Shown in pieces: positions 28,189 to 36,292 of a DNA stretch of 64,000 nt. Under the pieces are notes generated by a model. It saw only the letters and a list, made by a program, of their open reading frames with translations. It made no database searches and had not been told where the DNA came from. The translations under genes were made by a program, and so were the position numbers. Each line of letters opens with the position of its first letter. The stretch's first letter is position 1. The stretch is from Cecembia lonarensis LW9 (lineage in GTDB: Bacteria; Bacteroidota; Bacteroidia; Cytophagales; Cyclobacteriaceae). The stretch spans positions 1 through 64,000 of the forward strand of contig NZ_AMGM01000006.1 of the NCBI RefSeq assembly GCF_000298295.1, in the 5' to 3' direction.

Positions 28189-29580
28189 ATGACTTTCAAA
28201 AATTTCATTCAACATTTCAGAAGAGCTGTCCTAGGTCTTGAAGCTGAGTTTACGAGTATCAGTATTAGAAAAGCTATTTTTTACCTTTCTGTTCCCATGA
28301 TTCTAGAGATGGTCATGGAATCTCTTTTTGCAGTGGTGGATATTTTCTTTGTCGGTAAATTGGGGATTTATGCGGTGGCAACGGTTGGCTTGACAGAATC
28401 GGTACTGACTATCATTTATTCCATTGCTATTGGTTTAAGTATGGCAGCAACGGCCATCGTCGCGCGAAGGATCGGAGAAAAGAAGCCTGCTGCAGCATCA
28501 GCTGCCGCTTTTCAGGCCATTGTGGTCTGTTCCTTTTTTGCCATAGCTGTGGCGGTTCTTGGGGTAATCTATGCCAAAGACTTATTGAAAGTAATGGGGG
28601 GTGAAGCCGAGTTGATAGCATCAGGTTACCGTTATACCCAGATTATTTTTGGTGGGAATGTTTGCGTGATGTTGCTATTTCTGATCAATGGAATTTTCCG
28701 TGGTGCCGGAAATGCGGCCGTCGCCATGAGGGCACTTTGGATTGCCAATGGATTCAATATAATTTTGGATCCCATCTTGATATTTGGGTTGGGACCTATC
28801 CCCGCCATGGGTTTGGAAGGGGCGGCTTGGGCTACCACCACGGGTCGGGGAATAGGTGTCCTCTATCAATTTTACATCTTGTTAAATGGCAAATCCTTAA
28901 TCAAATTCTATTGGAGAAATTTAACCATGAATGCCAAGACGGTTTGGACCATTCTCAAAGTAGCCTCAGGAGGAATGGGGCAATTTTTGATTGAGTCGGC
29001 CTCATGGATTTTTTTGATGCGCATCATATCCGAATCAGGTTCAGTAGCTTTGGCAGGGTATACCATTGCTGTTCGGCTCATCATCTTTGCTCTACTTCCT
29101 GGTTGGGGATTGTCCAATGCAGCAGCGACTTTGGTTGGTCAGAATTTAGGAGCTTTGCAGCCGGGAAGGGCGGAGCGTTCAGCTTGGTTGGCAGCACATA
29201 TTACTGCTGTATTCTTGGGTTTTTGTTCTATCGTCTTTATTGCGGGAGCAGGGTTTTTTATTGGAATCTTCAATGAAGATCAGGGCGTGGTAGAAATTGG
29301 GACCCTTGGCCTTACCATCATTTGTTTGGGTTATGTTTTCTTCGCCTATGGCATGGTCATGAGTCAGTCATTGAATGGGGCTGGAGATACCCGAACCCCT
29401 ACCATCATTAACTTGGCTGTTTTGTGGGGATTTCAGATTCCCTTGGCTTACCTTCTGGCCAATTATTGGGAAATGGGTGCCGTGGGAGTCTTCATTGCCA
29501 TTGCCATTAGCCATTCTCTACACGCTGTGGTCAGTACCTTGGTATTTAAAAGGGGAAAATGGAAACTGGTACAGGTGTAA
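28189..29580 (+). CDS. MATE-family multidrug/Na+ antiporter
   Basis: A 463-residue 12-TM exporter with two homologous halves. The N-half is AIFYLSVPMILEMVMESLFAVVDIFFVGKLG and the second has WIFLMRIISESGSVALAGYTIAVRLIIF and GWGLSNAAATLVGQNLGALQPGRAERSAW, typical of the NorM/DinF group. It exports cationic compounds using Na+ or H+. ATG at 28189 is preferred over an upstream TTG at 28183. It is followed after 51 nt by the DUF21 protein on the same strand. Confidence 0.9.
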   Translation: MTFKNFIQHFRRAVLGLEAEFTSISIRKAIFYLSVPMILEMVMESLFAVVDIFFVGKLGIYAVATVGLTESVLTIIYSIAIGLSMAATAIVARRIGEKKPAAASAAAFQAIVVCSFFAIAVAVLGVIYAKDLLKVMGGEAELIASGYRYTQIIFGGNVCVMLLFLINGIFRGAGNAAVAMRALWIANGFNIILDPILIFGLGPIPAMGLEGAAWATTTGRGIGVLYQFYILLNGKSLIKFYWRNLTMNAKTVWTILKVASGGMGQFLIESASWIFLMRIISESGSVALAGYTIAVRLIIFALLPGWGLSNAAATLVGQNLGALQPGRAERSAWLAAHITAVFLGFCSIVFIAGAGFFIGIFNEDQGVVEIGTLGLTIICLGYVFFAYGMVMSQSLNGAGDTRTPTIINLAVLWGFQIPLAYLLANYWEMGAVGVFIAIAISHSLHAVVSTLVFKRGKWKLVQV

Positions 29581-29631
29581 AAAGATTGGGAAGTCTTATT
29601 TTTTGATTTTATCTTTCCATAAAAGCATCTT

Positions 29632-30654
29632 ATGGAATCAATTTGGATTTGGCTGGGTATTTTGTTCTGTATTTCCCAATCTGCCACTTTTTCGGGACTT
29701 AATATAGCCTTGTTTAGTCTTAGCCGGCTTCGTTTGGAAGTAGCCGCTGACGATGGCGATATGTTGGCTGTTAATGTACTTGATCTGAGAAGAGATGCCA
29801 ATTACACGCTAGCCACTATTTTATGGGGCAATGTCAGCATCAACGTATTACTGACCCTGTTGGCCGAATCTGTTTTGTTAGGACTTGGGGCATTTTTATT
29901 TTCTACCATTGTCATCACTTTTGCCGGAGAGATCTTTCCACAAGCCTATTTTACCAGGAATGCACTAAAAATTGGTGCTGCTTTGGCTCCATTATTAAAG
30001 TTTTACAAGTTAGTCTTTTGGCCGGTAGCCAAACCTTCTGGTTGGTTATTGGATAAACTGGTTGGCCAGGAACCAATCCCCTGGATGCGGGAAAACGAAC
30101 TGGAAAATTTATTGAAATATCAAGCGAAGACTGCCACTACAGAGTTGAGTCGTTTGGAGGCTAGGGGAGCAGTTAATTTTTTGAGATTGGACGATTTGCC
30201 AGCCAAGGAAGAGGGGGAAGAAATTGATCTGCTCAGCATCATAACATTACCTTTCAATGGAACAAAGCCCATCTTCCCTGTAATTAAAAAGAGTTCAAAA
30301 GATCCTTTTTTGAGGCAATTGGGTGCTTCGGGTAAAAAATGGGGTATTATACTTGAGGAAGAGACCGGTTTTCCAAAGAAAGTCATCAATATTCCAGCTT
30401 TTATCAATGCTTTTCTTCTTTGGGATAAGGATGTGAATCCTTGGGATTACTGTCATATTCCCTTGGTTTCTACTGATGAGGAATTGCCTCTGGGAAAGAT
30501 TTTAGAGAGTTGGGAGGTCAAACCTGAGGGGCCGGAAGATGATGTTATTGATGAGGATATTGCTTTACTTTGGACAGAACAACACAAGAGAATCATTTCA
30601 GGCTCTGATATTTTGGGAAGGCTTATGCGTAAAATTGCCCAAGAGGTTAGATGA
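29632..30654 (+). CDS. CNNM/DUF21 membrane protein with poorly conserved CBS region
   Basis: A 340-residue protein. The N-terminal DUF21 (CNNM) domain has three or four TM helices: IWLGILFCISQSATFSGLNIALFSLSRLRLE, SINVLLTLLAESVLLGLGAFLFSTIVITFAGEIFPQAYFTRNAL. The GEIFPQ element is the family hallmark. Behind it lies a region where the paired CBS domains of this family should be, but they are hard to recognise (PIFPVIKKSSKDPFLRQLGASGKKWGIILEEETGFPKKV). Related proteins are linked to magnesium or cobalt transport. There is no CorC-HlyC C-terminal domain. Confidence 0.82.
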   Translation: MESIWIWLGILFCISQSATFSGLNIALFSLSRLRLEVAADDGDMLAVNVLDLRRDANYTLATILWGNVSINVLLTLLAESVLLGLGAFLFSTIVITFAGEIFPQAYFTRNALKIGAALAPLLKFYKLVFWPVAKPSGWLLDKLVGQEPIPWMRENELENLLKYQAKTATTELSRLEARGAVNFLRLDDLPAKEEGEEIDLLSIITLPFNGTKPIFPVIKKSSKDPFLRQLGASGKKWGIILEEETGFPKKVINIPAFINAFLLWDKDVNPWDYCHIPLVSTDEELPLGKILESWEVKPEGPEDDVIDEDIALLWTEQHKRIISGSDILGRLMRKIAQEVR

Positions 30655-30657
30655 AAA

Positions 30658-31446
30658 TCAAGAATTACCGATGGCCCTGTCCAAATGCGTATATCCTCCG
30701 TCTACAAAAATCCATTGCCCTGTGGTATGGGAAGATTTTTCAGAAAGTAGAAAAACCACCATATGAGCGATCTCTTCAGCACTTGTCATTCTGTTTTCCA
30801 AAGGAATCCTGGAAGTGATTTTTTGGAGTTGGGCCTGAGGGTTCTCAAAGCTGTCCAGCCATTTTCGGTAAAGTGGCGTCATGACCTCTGCCGGGATGAC
30901 GGCATTCACACGGATACCATAGGGGAGGAGTTCTACTGCCCATTCTCTGGTGAGCGATAGTTGGGCCCCTTTGGCAGCAGTATAGCCACTTGTATTGCCC
31001 TGACCGGTTACTGCAGTTTTGCTACTGATATTGACAATACTTCCTTTGCTTTTTTTAAGGTAGGGTAGTGCATAATGGACAAGGTCATAATAATGCCCTA
31101 AATTGCTTAACAGGGATTTTCTAAAATCTTCAGGGTTTCCTTTTTCAAGCCCTACACCATCATTGGCCCCTGCATTGTTTACGATGCCATCAATCTTGCC
31201 ACATTGATCAATGGCAAATGCGACAGCTGCTTTAGCATGTTCTGATTCAGTCAATCTTTGGGGAAAGTGGAAGGCCTTTTGCTTTTTTTTATCTAATTCA
31301 TCCAGCAGGTTAACAGCTTCTGTTAAGGAAGGATCGATCATAACTGGGATGCCGCCTTCTTCTGCAATGGTTTTGCTAATAGCGGCACCTATGCCTTTGC
31401 TTCCTCCGGAAACCAAAAATACCTTGTCCTTCAAATTCAAATCCAT
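30658..31446 (-). CDS. SDR oxidoreductase, likely L-fucose dehydrogenase
   Basis: A 262-residue short-chain dehydrogenase. Cofactor motif GGSKGIG near residue 14, NNAG at about 91, and the catalytic set Ser-Tyr-Lys (YTAAKG). The end GGYTHLDRA is shared with Bacteroidota sugar dehydrogenases in fucose gene clusters, as far as I recall. It would oxidise L-fucose to the lactone. It is the last gene of the 33964 to 30658 operon and its stop lies 3 nt from the convergent DUF21 gene. The exact sugar is inferred from the neighbours. Confidence 0.78.
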   Translation of the reverse strand: MDLNLKDKVFLVSGGSKGIGAAISKTIAEEGGIPVMIDPSLTEAVNLLDELDKKKQKAFHFPQRLTESEHAKAAVAFAIDQCGKIDGIVNNAGANDGVGLEKGNPEDFRKSLLSNLGHYYDLVHYALPYLKKSKGSIVNISSKTAVTGQGNTSGYTAAKGAQLSLTREWAVELLPYGIRVNAVIPAEVMTPLYRKWLDSFENPQAQLQKITSRIPLENRMTSAEEIAHMVVFLLSEKSSHTTGQWIFVDGGYTHLDRAIGNS

Positions 31447-31457
31447 GTCTTTAGTAA

Positions 31458-32288
31458 TTATTCTCCAATGCCATAAAACCTTTGTGCATTTGCTCCGAAA
31501 ATGCCTACTTGCTCTGAATGGGGAAATTCACTGTAGTAATTGTACACCAAGTCGAAAACTTCATTATAACTGCCTGCTAGCAAGCATACCGGCCAATCGC
31601 TTCCATAAACCAGTCTTTTGGTTCCAAAGACTTCGGTAACAGTGTCTAGGCAGGGGATAAAATCAGCTTGCTTCCAATTTTTCCAATCTGCTTCTGTTAC
31701 CATACCCGAAACTTTGCAATATACTTGTTCCAATTCAGCAATTTTTTGGATGCCTTCCGACCATTTTTCAAATTCACCGTTTTTGATATTAGGCTTGGCG
31801 AGGTGATCGATAATGAATGGTTGGTCTGGAAACCTGACGATCATTTCATAGGCTTTTTCCAAATGCTCAGGGTATATTAAGACATCATAGGTGAATCCAT
31901 ATTTGGACAATTTCCCGATTCCTCTAAGAAATCTTGGATCGTCCATGGCTTCGGGTGGTAAGGTTTGAAGGATTTTTCTAAAGCCGGCCAATTTCTTTTC
32001 GGATGCATATAATTCCAATTGTGCATCAATATCCTCTGCATTCAAATCTACCCAACCCACTACTTTCTTTATCCAGGGATTCTGTTCTGCTAGTTCCAGA
32101 AGATACCGGGTCTCATGTGGGGATTGATCTGCCTGTACGGCAATACAGCCATCAATTTGTTTTTTGTCCAGTTCTGGTTTAAGGTCTTGGGGAAGAAAAT
32201 CCTTTCTAATGACCTGCATACCATCATTTATCCAAGCATCTCTAATAGGGTCAAATTTCCAAAAATGCTGATGGGCATCAATCCTCAT
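31458..32288 (-). CDS. Amidohydrolase-fold lactonase (L-fuconolactonase-like)
   Basis: A 276-residue TIM-barrel hydrolase of the COG3618 type. It begins with the metal motif MRIDAHQHFWKFDP, with the later FIIDHLAKPNI and YGSDWPVC. The family hydrolyses 1,4- or 1,5-lactones of sugar acids, such as L-fucono-lactone or L-rhamnono-lactone. It lies between the FAH hydrolase and the dehydrogenase with gaps of 9 and 11 nt, so it is clearly part of the operon. Confidence 0.88.
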   Translation of the reverse strand: MRIDAHQHFWKFDPIRDAWINDGMQVIRKDFLPQDLKPELDKKQIDGCIAVQADQSPHETRYLLELAEQNPWIKKVVGWVDLNAEDIDAQLELYASEKKLAGFRKILQTLPPEAMDDPRFLRGIGKLSKYGFTYDVLIYPEHLEKAYEMIVRFPDQPFIIDHLAKPNIKNGEFEKWSEGIQKIAELEQVYCKVSGMVTEADWKNWKQADFIPCLDTVTEVFGTKRLVYGSDWPVCLLAGSYNEVFDLVYNYYSEFPHSEQVGIFGANAQRFYGIGE

Positions 32289-32297
32289 ACACTCCTA

Positions 32298-33155
32298 TTA
32301 AAGTTTTTCAAAGTTTTTGGCTTCTTGCCGGGCTTCACCCAGGCCATCAATTCCCAATTCTACCACATCGCCGTGTTGCAGGTATTTTGGTGGCTTCAGG
32401 CCCAGCCCCACGCCAGAAGGCGTACCGGTGGATATGATGTCTCCCGGAAGCAAAGTCATGTATTGGCTGATATAGGACACCAAGGTTGGAATATCAAAAA
32501 CCAGGTCAGAGGTATTGCTATCCTGCATCATTTGCCCGTTGATTTTAAGCCAAAGTCTAAGCTCATGTGGGTCTCCGATTTCATCTTTAGTCACTAAATA
32601 GGGTCCCAAAGGAGCAAAATGATCAGCACTTTTCCCTTTTACCCATTGTCCTCCATGGTGCAATTGAAAGTCTCTTTCACTGACGTCATTGTGTAGGCAA
32701 TAACCTGCTACGTGATCCATAGCATTTTCTTTTTCAACATAACTTGCCTTTTCTCCTATGACTACAGCCAATTCGACTTCCCAATCCGTTTTGGTGGAAT
32801 TTTTGGGAATGATGATGGGGTCATTGGGGCCACAAAGGGAAGATGTAGCTTTCATGAAGAGTATGGGAACTTCAGGGAGAGGCATATTACTCTCTTTGGC
32901 ATGCAAGGAATAGTTTAAGCCTACACAAATGATTTTTGAAGGCCTTTTTATGGGGGAACCCAACCGGATTGAGTTTGGGATTTCAGGAAGTTGAGGGGCT
33001 TCCTGCTGCAGCCACTTTGCTAACTTGGTGATGCCTCCTGATCCAAAAAACTCCTCAGACCAGTCTTCTCCAAAGCTGGAGCAATCCAAACGTTTTCCGC
33101 TGATTTCTACCCCTGGTTTTTCCTTTCCTTGTTTTCCAAATCTTATTAATTTCAT
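32298..33155 (-). CDS. Fumarylacetoacetate hydrolase family protein (2,4-diketo-3-deoxy-L-fuconate hydrolase-like)
   Basis: A 285-residue FAH-fold hydrolase. Motifs: KIICVGLNYSLHAKES, the metal-binding DWEVELAVVIGEKA, YCLHNDVSERDFQ, and DIISTGTPSGVGLG. In the non-phosphorylative fucose route a FAH enzyme splits 2,4-diketo-3-deoxy-L-fuconate to pyruvate and lactate. The neighbours (lactonase and two SDRs) make this role the best guess; related FAH enzymes act in aromatic degradation. Confidence 0.85.
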   Translation of the reverse strand: MKLIRFGKQGKEKPGVEISGKRLDCSSFGEDWSEEFFGSGGITKLAKWLQQEAPQLPEIPNSIRLGSPIKRPSKIICVGLNYSLHAKESNMPLPEVPILFMKATSSLCGPNDPIIIPKNSTKTDWEVELAVVIGEKASYVEKENAMDHVAGYCLHNDVSERDFQLHHGGQWVKGKSADHFAPLGPYLVTKDEIGDPHELRLWLKINGQMMQDSNTSDLVFDIPTLVSYISQYMTLLPGDIISTGTPSGVGLGLKPPKYLQHGDVVELGIDGLGEARQEAKNFEKL

Positions 33156-33202
33156 TTTTACAGACTTAATTTTTTAAATTTTATGAATCTATGTTTGAAG
33201 CC

Positions 33203-33964
33203 CTATGCTTTAAGGCCTAAGAAGCCACCGTCAATATTGAAATTACTTCCTGTTATAAAGCTTGCATCGTCTGATGCAAGGTAATATACCATGGCAGCTA
33301 TTTCTTCCGGTTTCCCCATTCTCCCAATGGGTTGGGTAGCAGCCAATTTGGCAAACATTTCTTTTTCCTGCCCAGGATAGTTTTTGGCTAAAAATCCATC
33401 AACAAAAGGCGTATGTACCCTTCCAGGTGAAATACAGTTGCAGCGAATATGTTCTGAAACATAATCTCTTGCAATGGAGAGGGTCATAGAAAGTACTGCG
33501 CCTTTGGTCATGGAATAAGCAAATCTATCAGCAAGTCCCATAGTGGCAGCTACAGAGCACATATTAATAATACTTCCTCCACCATTGGTTTTTAGCTTTT
33601 TGATGGCAGCATTTGAACAGGTGTAGATTCCTTTGACATTAACTTGAAAGAGGCGTTCAAAATCGTCTTCGGAAGTTTCCTCCAAATTACCCACATGGGA
33701 AATGCCTGCATTGTTTATCAGTGTGTCTATTTTGTCAGGGATCTGATCGAAAGCCGTTCTAACACTGTTGAAATCTGATACATCGGTTTGGATAAACTGT
33801 ATGTTGCCACCGTCTTTTTTCAATGTGGAAGCTACATCATTCCCGGCATTTGAATTATAATCTAAAAAAATGGTTTGATGGCCTTTTTTGGCAAAAAGTT
33901 GCGTGATAGCCAAGCCTATCCCGCTGGCACCACCTGTGATAACCACTGTTTTTTCTTTTTTCAT
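33203..33964 (-). CDS. SDR oxidoreductase, likely 2-keto-3-deoxy-L-fuconate dehydrogenase
   Basis: A 253-residue short-chain dehydrogenase. It has GGASGIG (about 11-17), NNAGISHVGN, a catalytic Ser-Tyr-Lys (FAYSMTKGAVLSM), and a Rossmann C-terminus ending SNFNIDGGFLGLKA. It is distinct from the other SDR of this operon. In the fucose route it would oxidise the 2-keto-3-deoxy acid. First gene of the operon, 47 nt before the FAH gene, divergent from an AraC regulator. Confidence 0.8.
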   Translation of the reverse strand: MKKEKTVVITGGASGIGLAITQLFAKKGHQTIFLDYNSNAGNDVASTLKKDGGNIQFIQTDVSDFNSVRTAFDQIPDKIDTLINNAGISHVGNLEETSEDDFERLFQVNVKGIYTCSNAAIKKLKTNGGGSIINMCSVAATMGLADRFAYSMTKGAVLSMTLSIARDYVSEHIRCNCISPGRVHTPFVDGFLAKNYPGQEKEMFAKLAATQPIGRMGKPEEIAAMVYYLASDDASFITGSNFNIDGGFLGLKA

Positions 33965-34274
33965 GCCTTCATTTTTTGTTTTATTGCTTTTGGTTTAGTC
34001 GTATCGAATCTAATTAAAATTTCATCAACTTTTCTCATTAATAATAATTTGGTCCATCAGTTTTTTTGATTTCTATATGATCGTTGAAGCTTTTCTATTG
34101 TGGTGAAAACTTTCCTCCTCTGCATCATCTATGACTGATATAGGGTCATCCTCGAATCTTGTATAGATCGCAATTTCCTGAAAAATGTTACTGCTTTCTA
34201 CCTACATTTAATGTATTTTACATATTATTTTAGCATTATTGTTCAATAAAAATTAAAATTCTGCAAAATTAGGT
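33965..34274. other. 310-bp divergent control region of the sugar-acid operon and AraC gene
   Basis: No gene is seen. The region between the two divergent starts is AT-rich. CAAAATTA at 34264-34271 gives TAATTTTG on the minus strand, a possible but distant -7 element. No obvious operator repeat was recognised by eye. Confidence 0.4.
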
Positions 34275-35150
34275 ATGAAAGCAAAGTTACTGGAAAGAAG
34301 AAACCCTTTTGATAAATCCTTTGTATCAGCGATTCATACATTTCCTCATTTCCTAAACATATGGCATTATCACCCTGAGATTGAACTGGTATATATTGTC
34401 AGTTCTCAGGGTACAAGGTTTATTGGAGACAGTATTGCTCCATTTGAACCTGGTCAATTGGTTATGATAGGGGAGAAATTACCCCATCTTTGGCAGAATG
34501 ATCCAGCATATTTTGAAAAGGGAGCAGGTTTGCGGGCTGAAGCCATTACCCTGCATTTCAAAAAGGATTTTGCAGGCGTATTCTTCTTGGAAATGCCCGA
34601 AATGAAGGCTGTCCAAGATTTGTTCCAAAAAGCAGATCAGGGGATTTTATTTCCTCATGCAGTAGCAGAAAAAGTTAAGGAGAAAATGTTTGCCATTCAT
34701 CGAATGGAGGGTTTCTCCAGGCTGATGTTGTTTTTGGACTTACTTCATGATTTGGCTACAAGGAAAGATTATATACCAATCAGTTCCAATGGCTTTGTGC
34801 ATCCAAAAGAACGAAGCGGAGATTTACGCATTGACAAGGTTTATTCCTTTACTTTTTCTAATTTCAGAAAGAATATCAGTTTAGAAGAAGTCGCTGATGT
34901 AGCCAACTTGAATCCAACTGCATTTTGTCGGTTTTTTAAAAAGCACACCAATAAAAATTACTCTCGGTTTCTCAATGAAATCAGGATTGGTTATGCCTGC
35001 AAACTCTTGCTGGAAGAAAAATTAAACATATCGGAGGTAGGTTACGAGTCGGGATTTAATAACCTGTCCAACTTCAATAGGCAGTTTAAAAGTTTGACGG
35101 GCATTTCGCCAAGCATGTATTTGAAAAAGCACGAAAGGAATAAGATATAA
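34275..35150 (+). CDS. AraC-family regulator with a cupin sensor
   Basis: A 291-residue regulator. The N-terminal half is cupin-like (FLNIWHYHPEIELVYIVSSQGTRFIGDS, then FEPGQLVMIGEKLPHLWQND). The C-terminal HTH pair is typical (ISLEEVADVANLNPTAFCRFFKKHT, then NISEVGYESGFNNLSNFNRQFK, ending GISPSMYLKK). It probably senses a sugar and activates the divergent fucose-type operon. It is a single gene on the plus strand. Confidence 0.88.
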   Translation: MKAKLLERRNPFDKSFVSAIHTFPHFLNIWHYHPEIELVYIVSSQGTRFIGDSIAPFEPGQLVMIGEKLPHLWQNDPAYFEKGAGLRAEAITLHFKKDFAGVFFLEMPEMKAVQDLFQKADQGILFPHAVAEKVKEKMFAIHRMEGFSRLMLFLDLLHDLATRKDYIPISSNGFVHPKERSGDLRIDKVYSFTFSNFRKNISLEEVADVANLNPTAFCRFFKKHTNKNYSRFLNEIRIGYACKLLLEEKLNISEVGYESGFNNLSNFNRQFKSLTGISPSMYLKKHERNKI

Positions 35151-35250
35151 AAGGAGCAGGAATCTTCACTACATCAACAAATTGAATTGCAGTTGAAAAA
35201 ATGTTAGCTACATGGAAGATTGCCTGCTCCGAAAAATTACTTCAAAAATT

Positions 35251-36291
35251 TTACCAGATTAAAGTACCGGCCTCACTGTTAACCCCTCCCTTTCTGAATA
35301 GAAAGAAGGAGACCATAAATTCATGGGTAGGATTAGGAATCAGGTATGAACTTGTGACAGGTATTTCATAAGCATACCCAAACCTGATATTGGACATTAA
35401 GAACCCAAAATGGTAGCTATTGGCATAATTGGCCCTATGCCCAACGCCCAACCAGAATTTATCCATTGCCATTAATTTGACATTCATTTCTAAATTATAA
35501 GGTAAATCATGTTGTATTCTATACATCATGTTGGTAAGTACTGTGATCTTTGAAGAAAGGGCTTGTCTGAAACCAGTCTGAAAAATGCTTACAAACGGCC
35601 TTTCTTTAATGAAGGCATCACCTCTGTATACCCTTCCTCTGGCTATATTCTGAAGGCCATAGGAGAAGTAATAATTTTGATGGGTGAAAGCCATGCCTGC
35701 GTTAAAGTCCATCACCTGCAAGGTGGCAAATTGATTCAGGTAAGCATTGACCGTTGGATCATTGGCCTGTTCCGTGGTGAGATTGTTGCCGTCAAGTCTA
35801 ATGTGATGATAATTGGCGGCAATACCCAGACGCAAATTCGTGCTTCGGGAAATCCTAACCCTGGCCCCATAGCTTGCCAACATTTCTGTTTGTCGAAATG
35901 GTCCAAAATTATCCTGGATCACATGCAAACCTGCTGCTGTATTTCCCAGTAAAGCAGCATTTTCCACTGCATTGATCTCCATAGGGTCTAATTCCGCTGA
36001 TAGAAAAAATGACTGGGGAGCTCCTTCAAAGCCTGTCCACTGATTTCTTACGAGTCCTCGAACTACTGATCCTTCATAGCCTGTTAGCGCAGGGTTGAAA
36101 TAACTTTGCAGTTGGTTAAATTGACCAAAATATTTTCTGGTTTGAGCCAGAGACCCGCCTGCAGTAAATAAGAAAAGAAAAACAGTAAGGTACAAGCCAA
36201 TCACATTTTTACCAAAAGGTATATTGGAGAATAAGCATCTTGATTTCTTCTCCACTGTTTTACCCACAATACTATTTGTAAACCATTTCAT
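35251..36291 (-). CDS. PorP/SprF family type IX secretion-associated outer-membrane protein
   Basis: A 346-residue predicted outer-membrane protein. Signal region about residues 29-50 (LYLTVFLFLFTAGGSLAQ), then the PorP/SprF start RKYFGQFNQLQSYFNPALTGYEGSVVRGLVRNQW. The rest alternates beta-strand segments. PorP/SprF proteins help dock or stabilise T9SS substrates that carry the type B tail, and the gene is 1 nt downstream of exactly such a substrate gene. A start at a later Met may be the true one, since about 28 charged residues precede the signal core. Confidence 0.88.
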   Translation of the reverse strand: MKWFTNSIVGKTVEKKSRCLFSNIPFGKNVIGLYLTVFLFLFTAGGSLAQTRKYFGQFNQLQSYFNPALTGYEGSVVRGLVRNQWTGFEGAPQSFFLSAELDPMEINAVENAALLGNTAAGLHVIQDNFGPFRQTEMLASYGARVRISRSTNLRLGIAANYHHIRLDGNNLTTEQANDPTVNAYLNQFATLQVMDFNAGMAFTHQNYYFSYGLQNIARGRVYRGDAFIKERPFVSIFQTGFRQALSSKITVLTNMMYRIQHDLPYNLEMNVKLMAMDKFWLGVGHRANYANSYHFGFLMSNIRFGYAYEIPVTSSYLIPNPTHEFMVSFFLFRKGGVNSEAGTLIW

Positions 36292-36292
36292 C

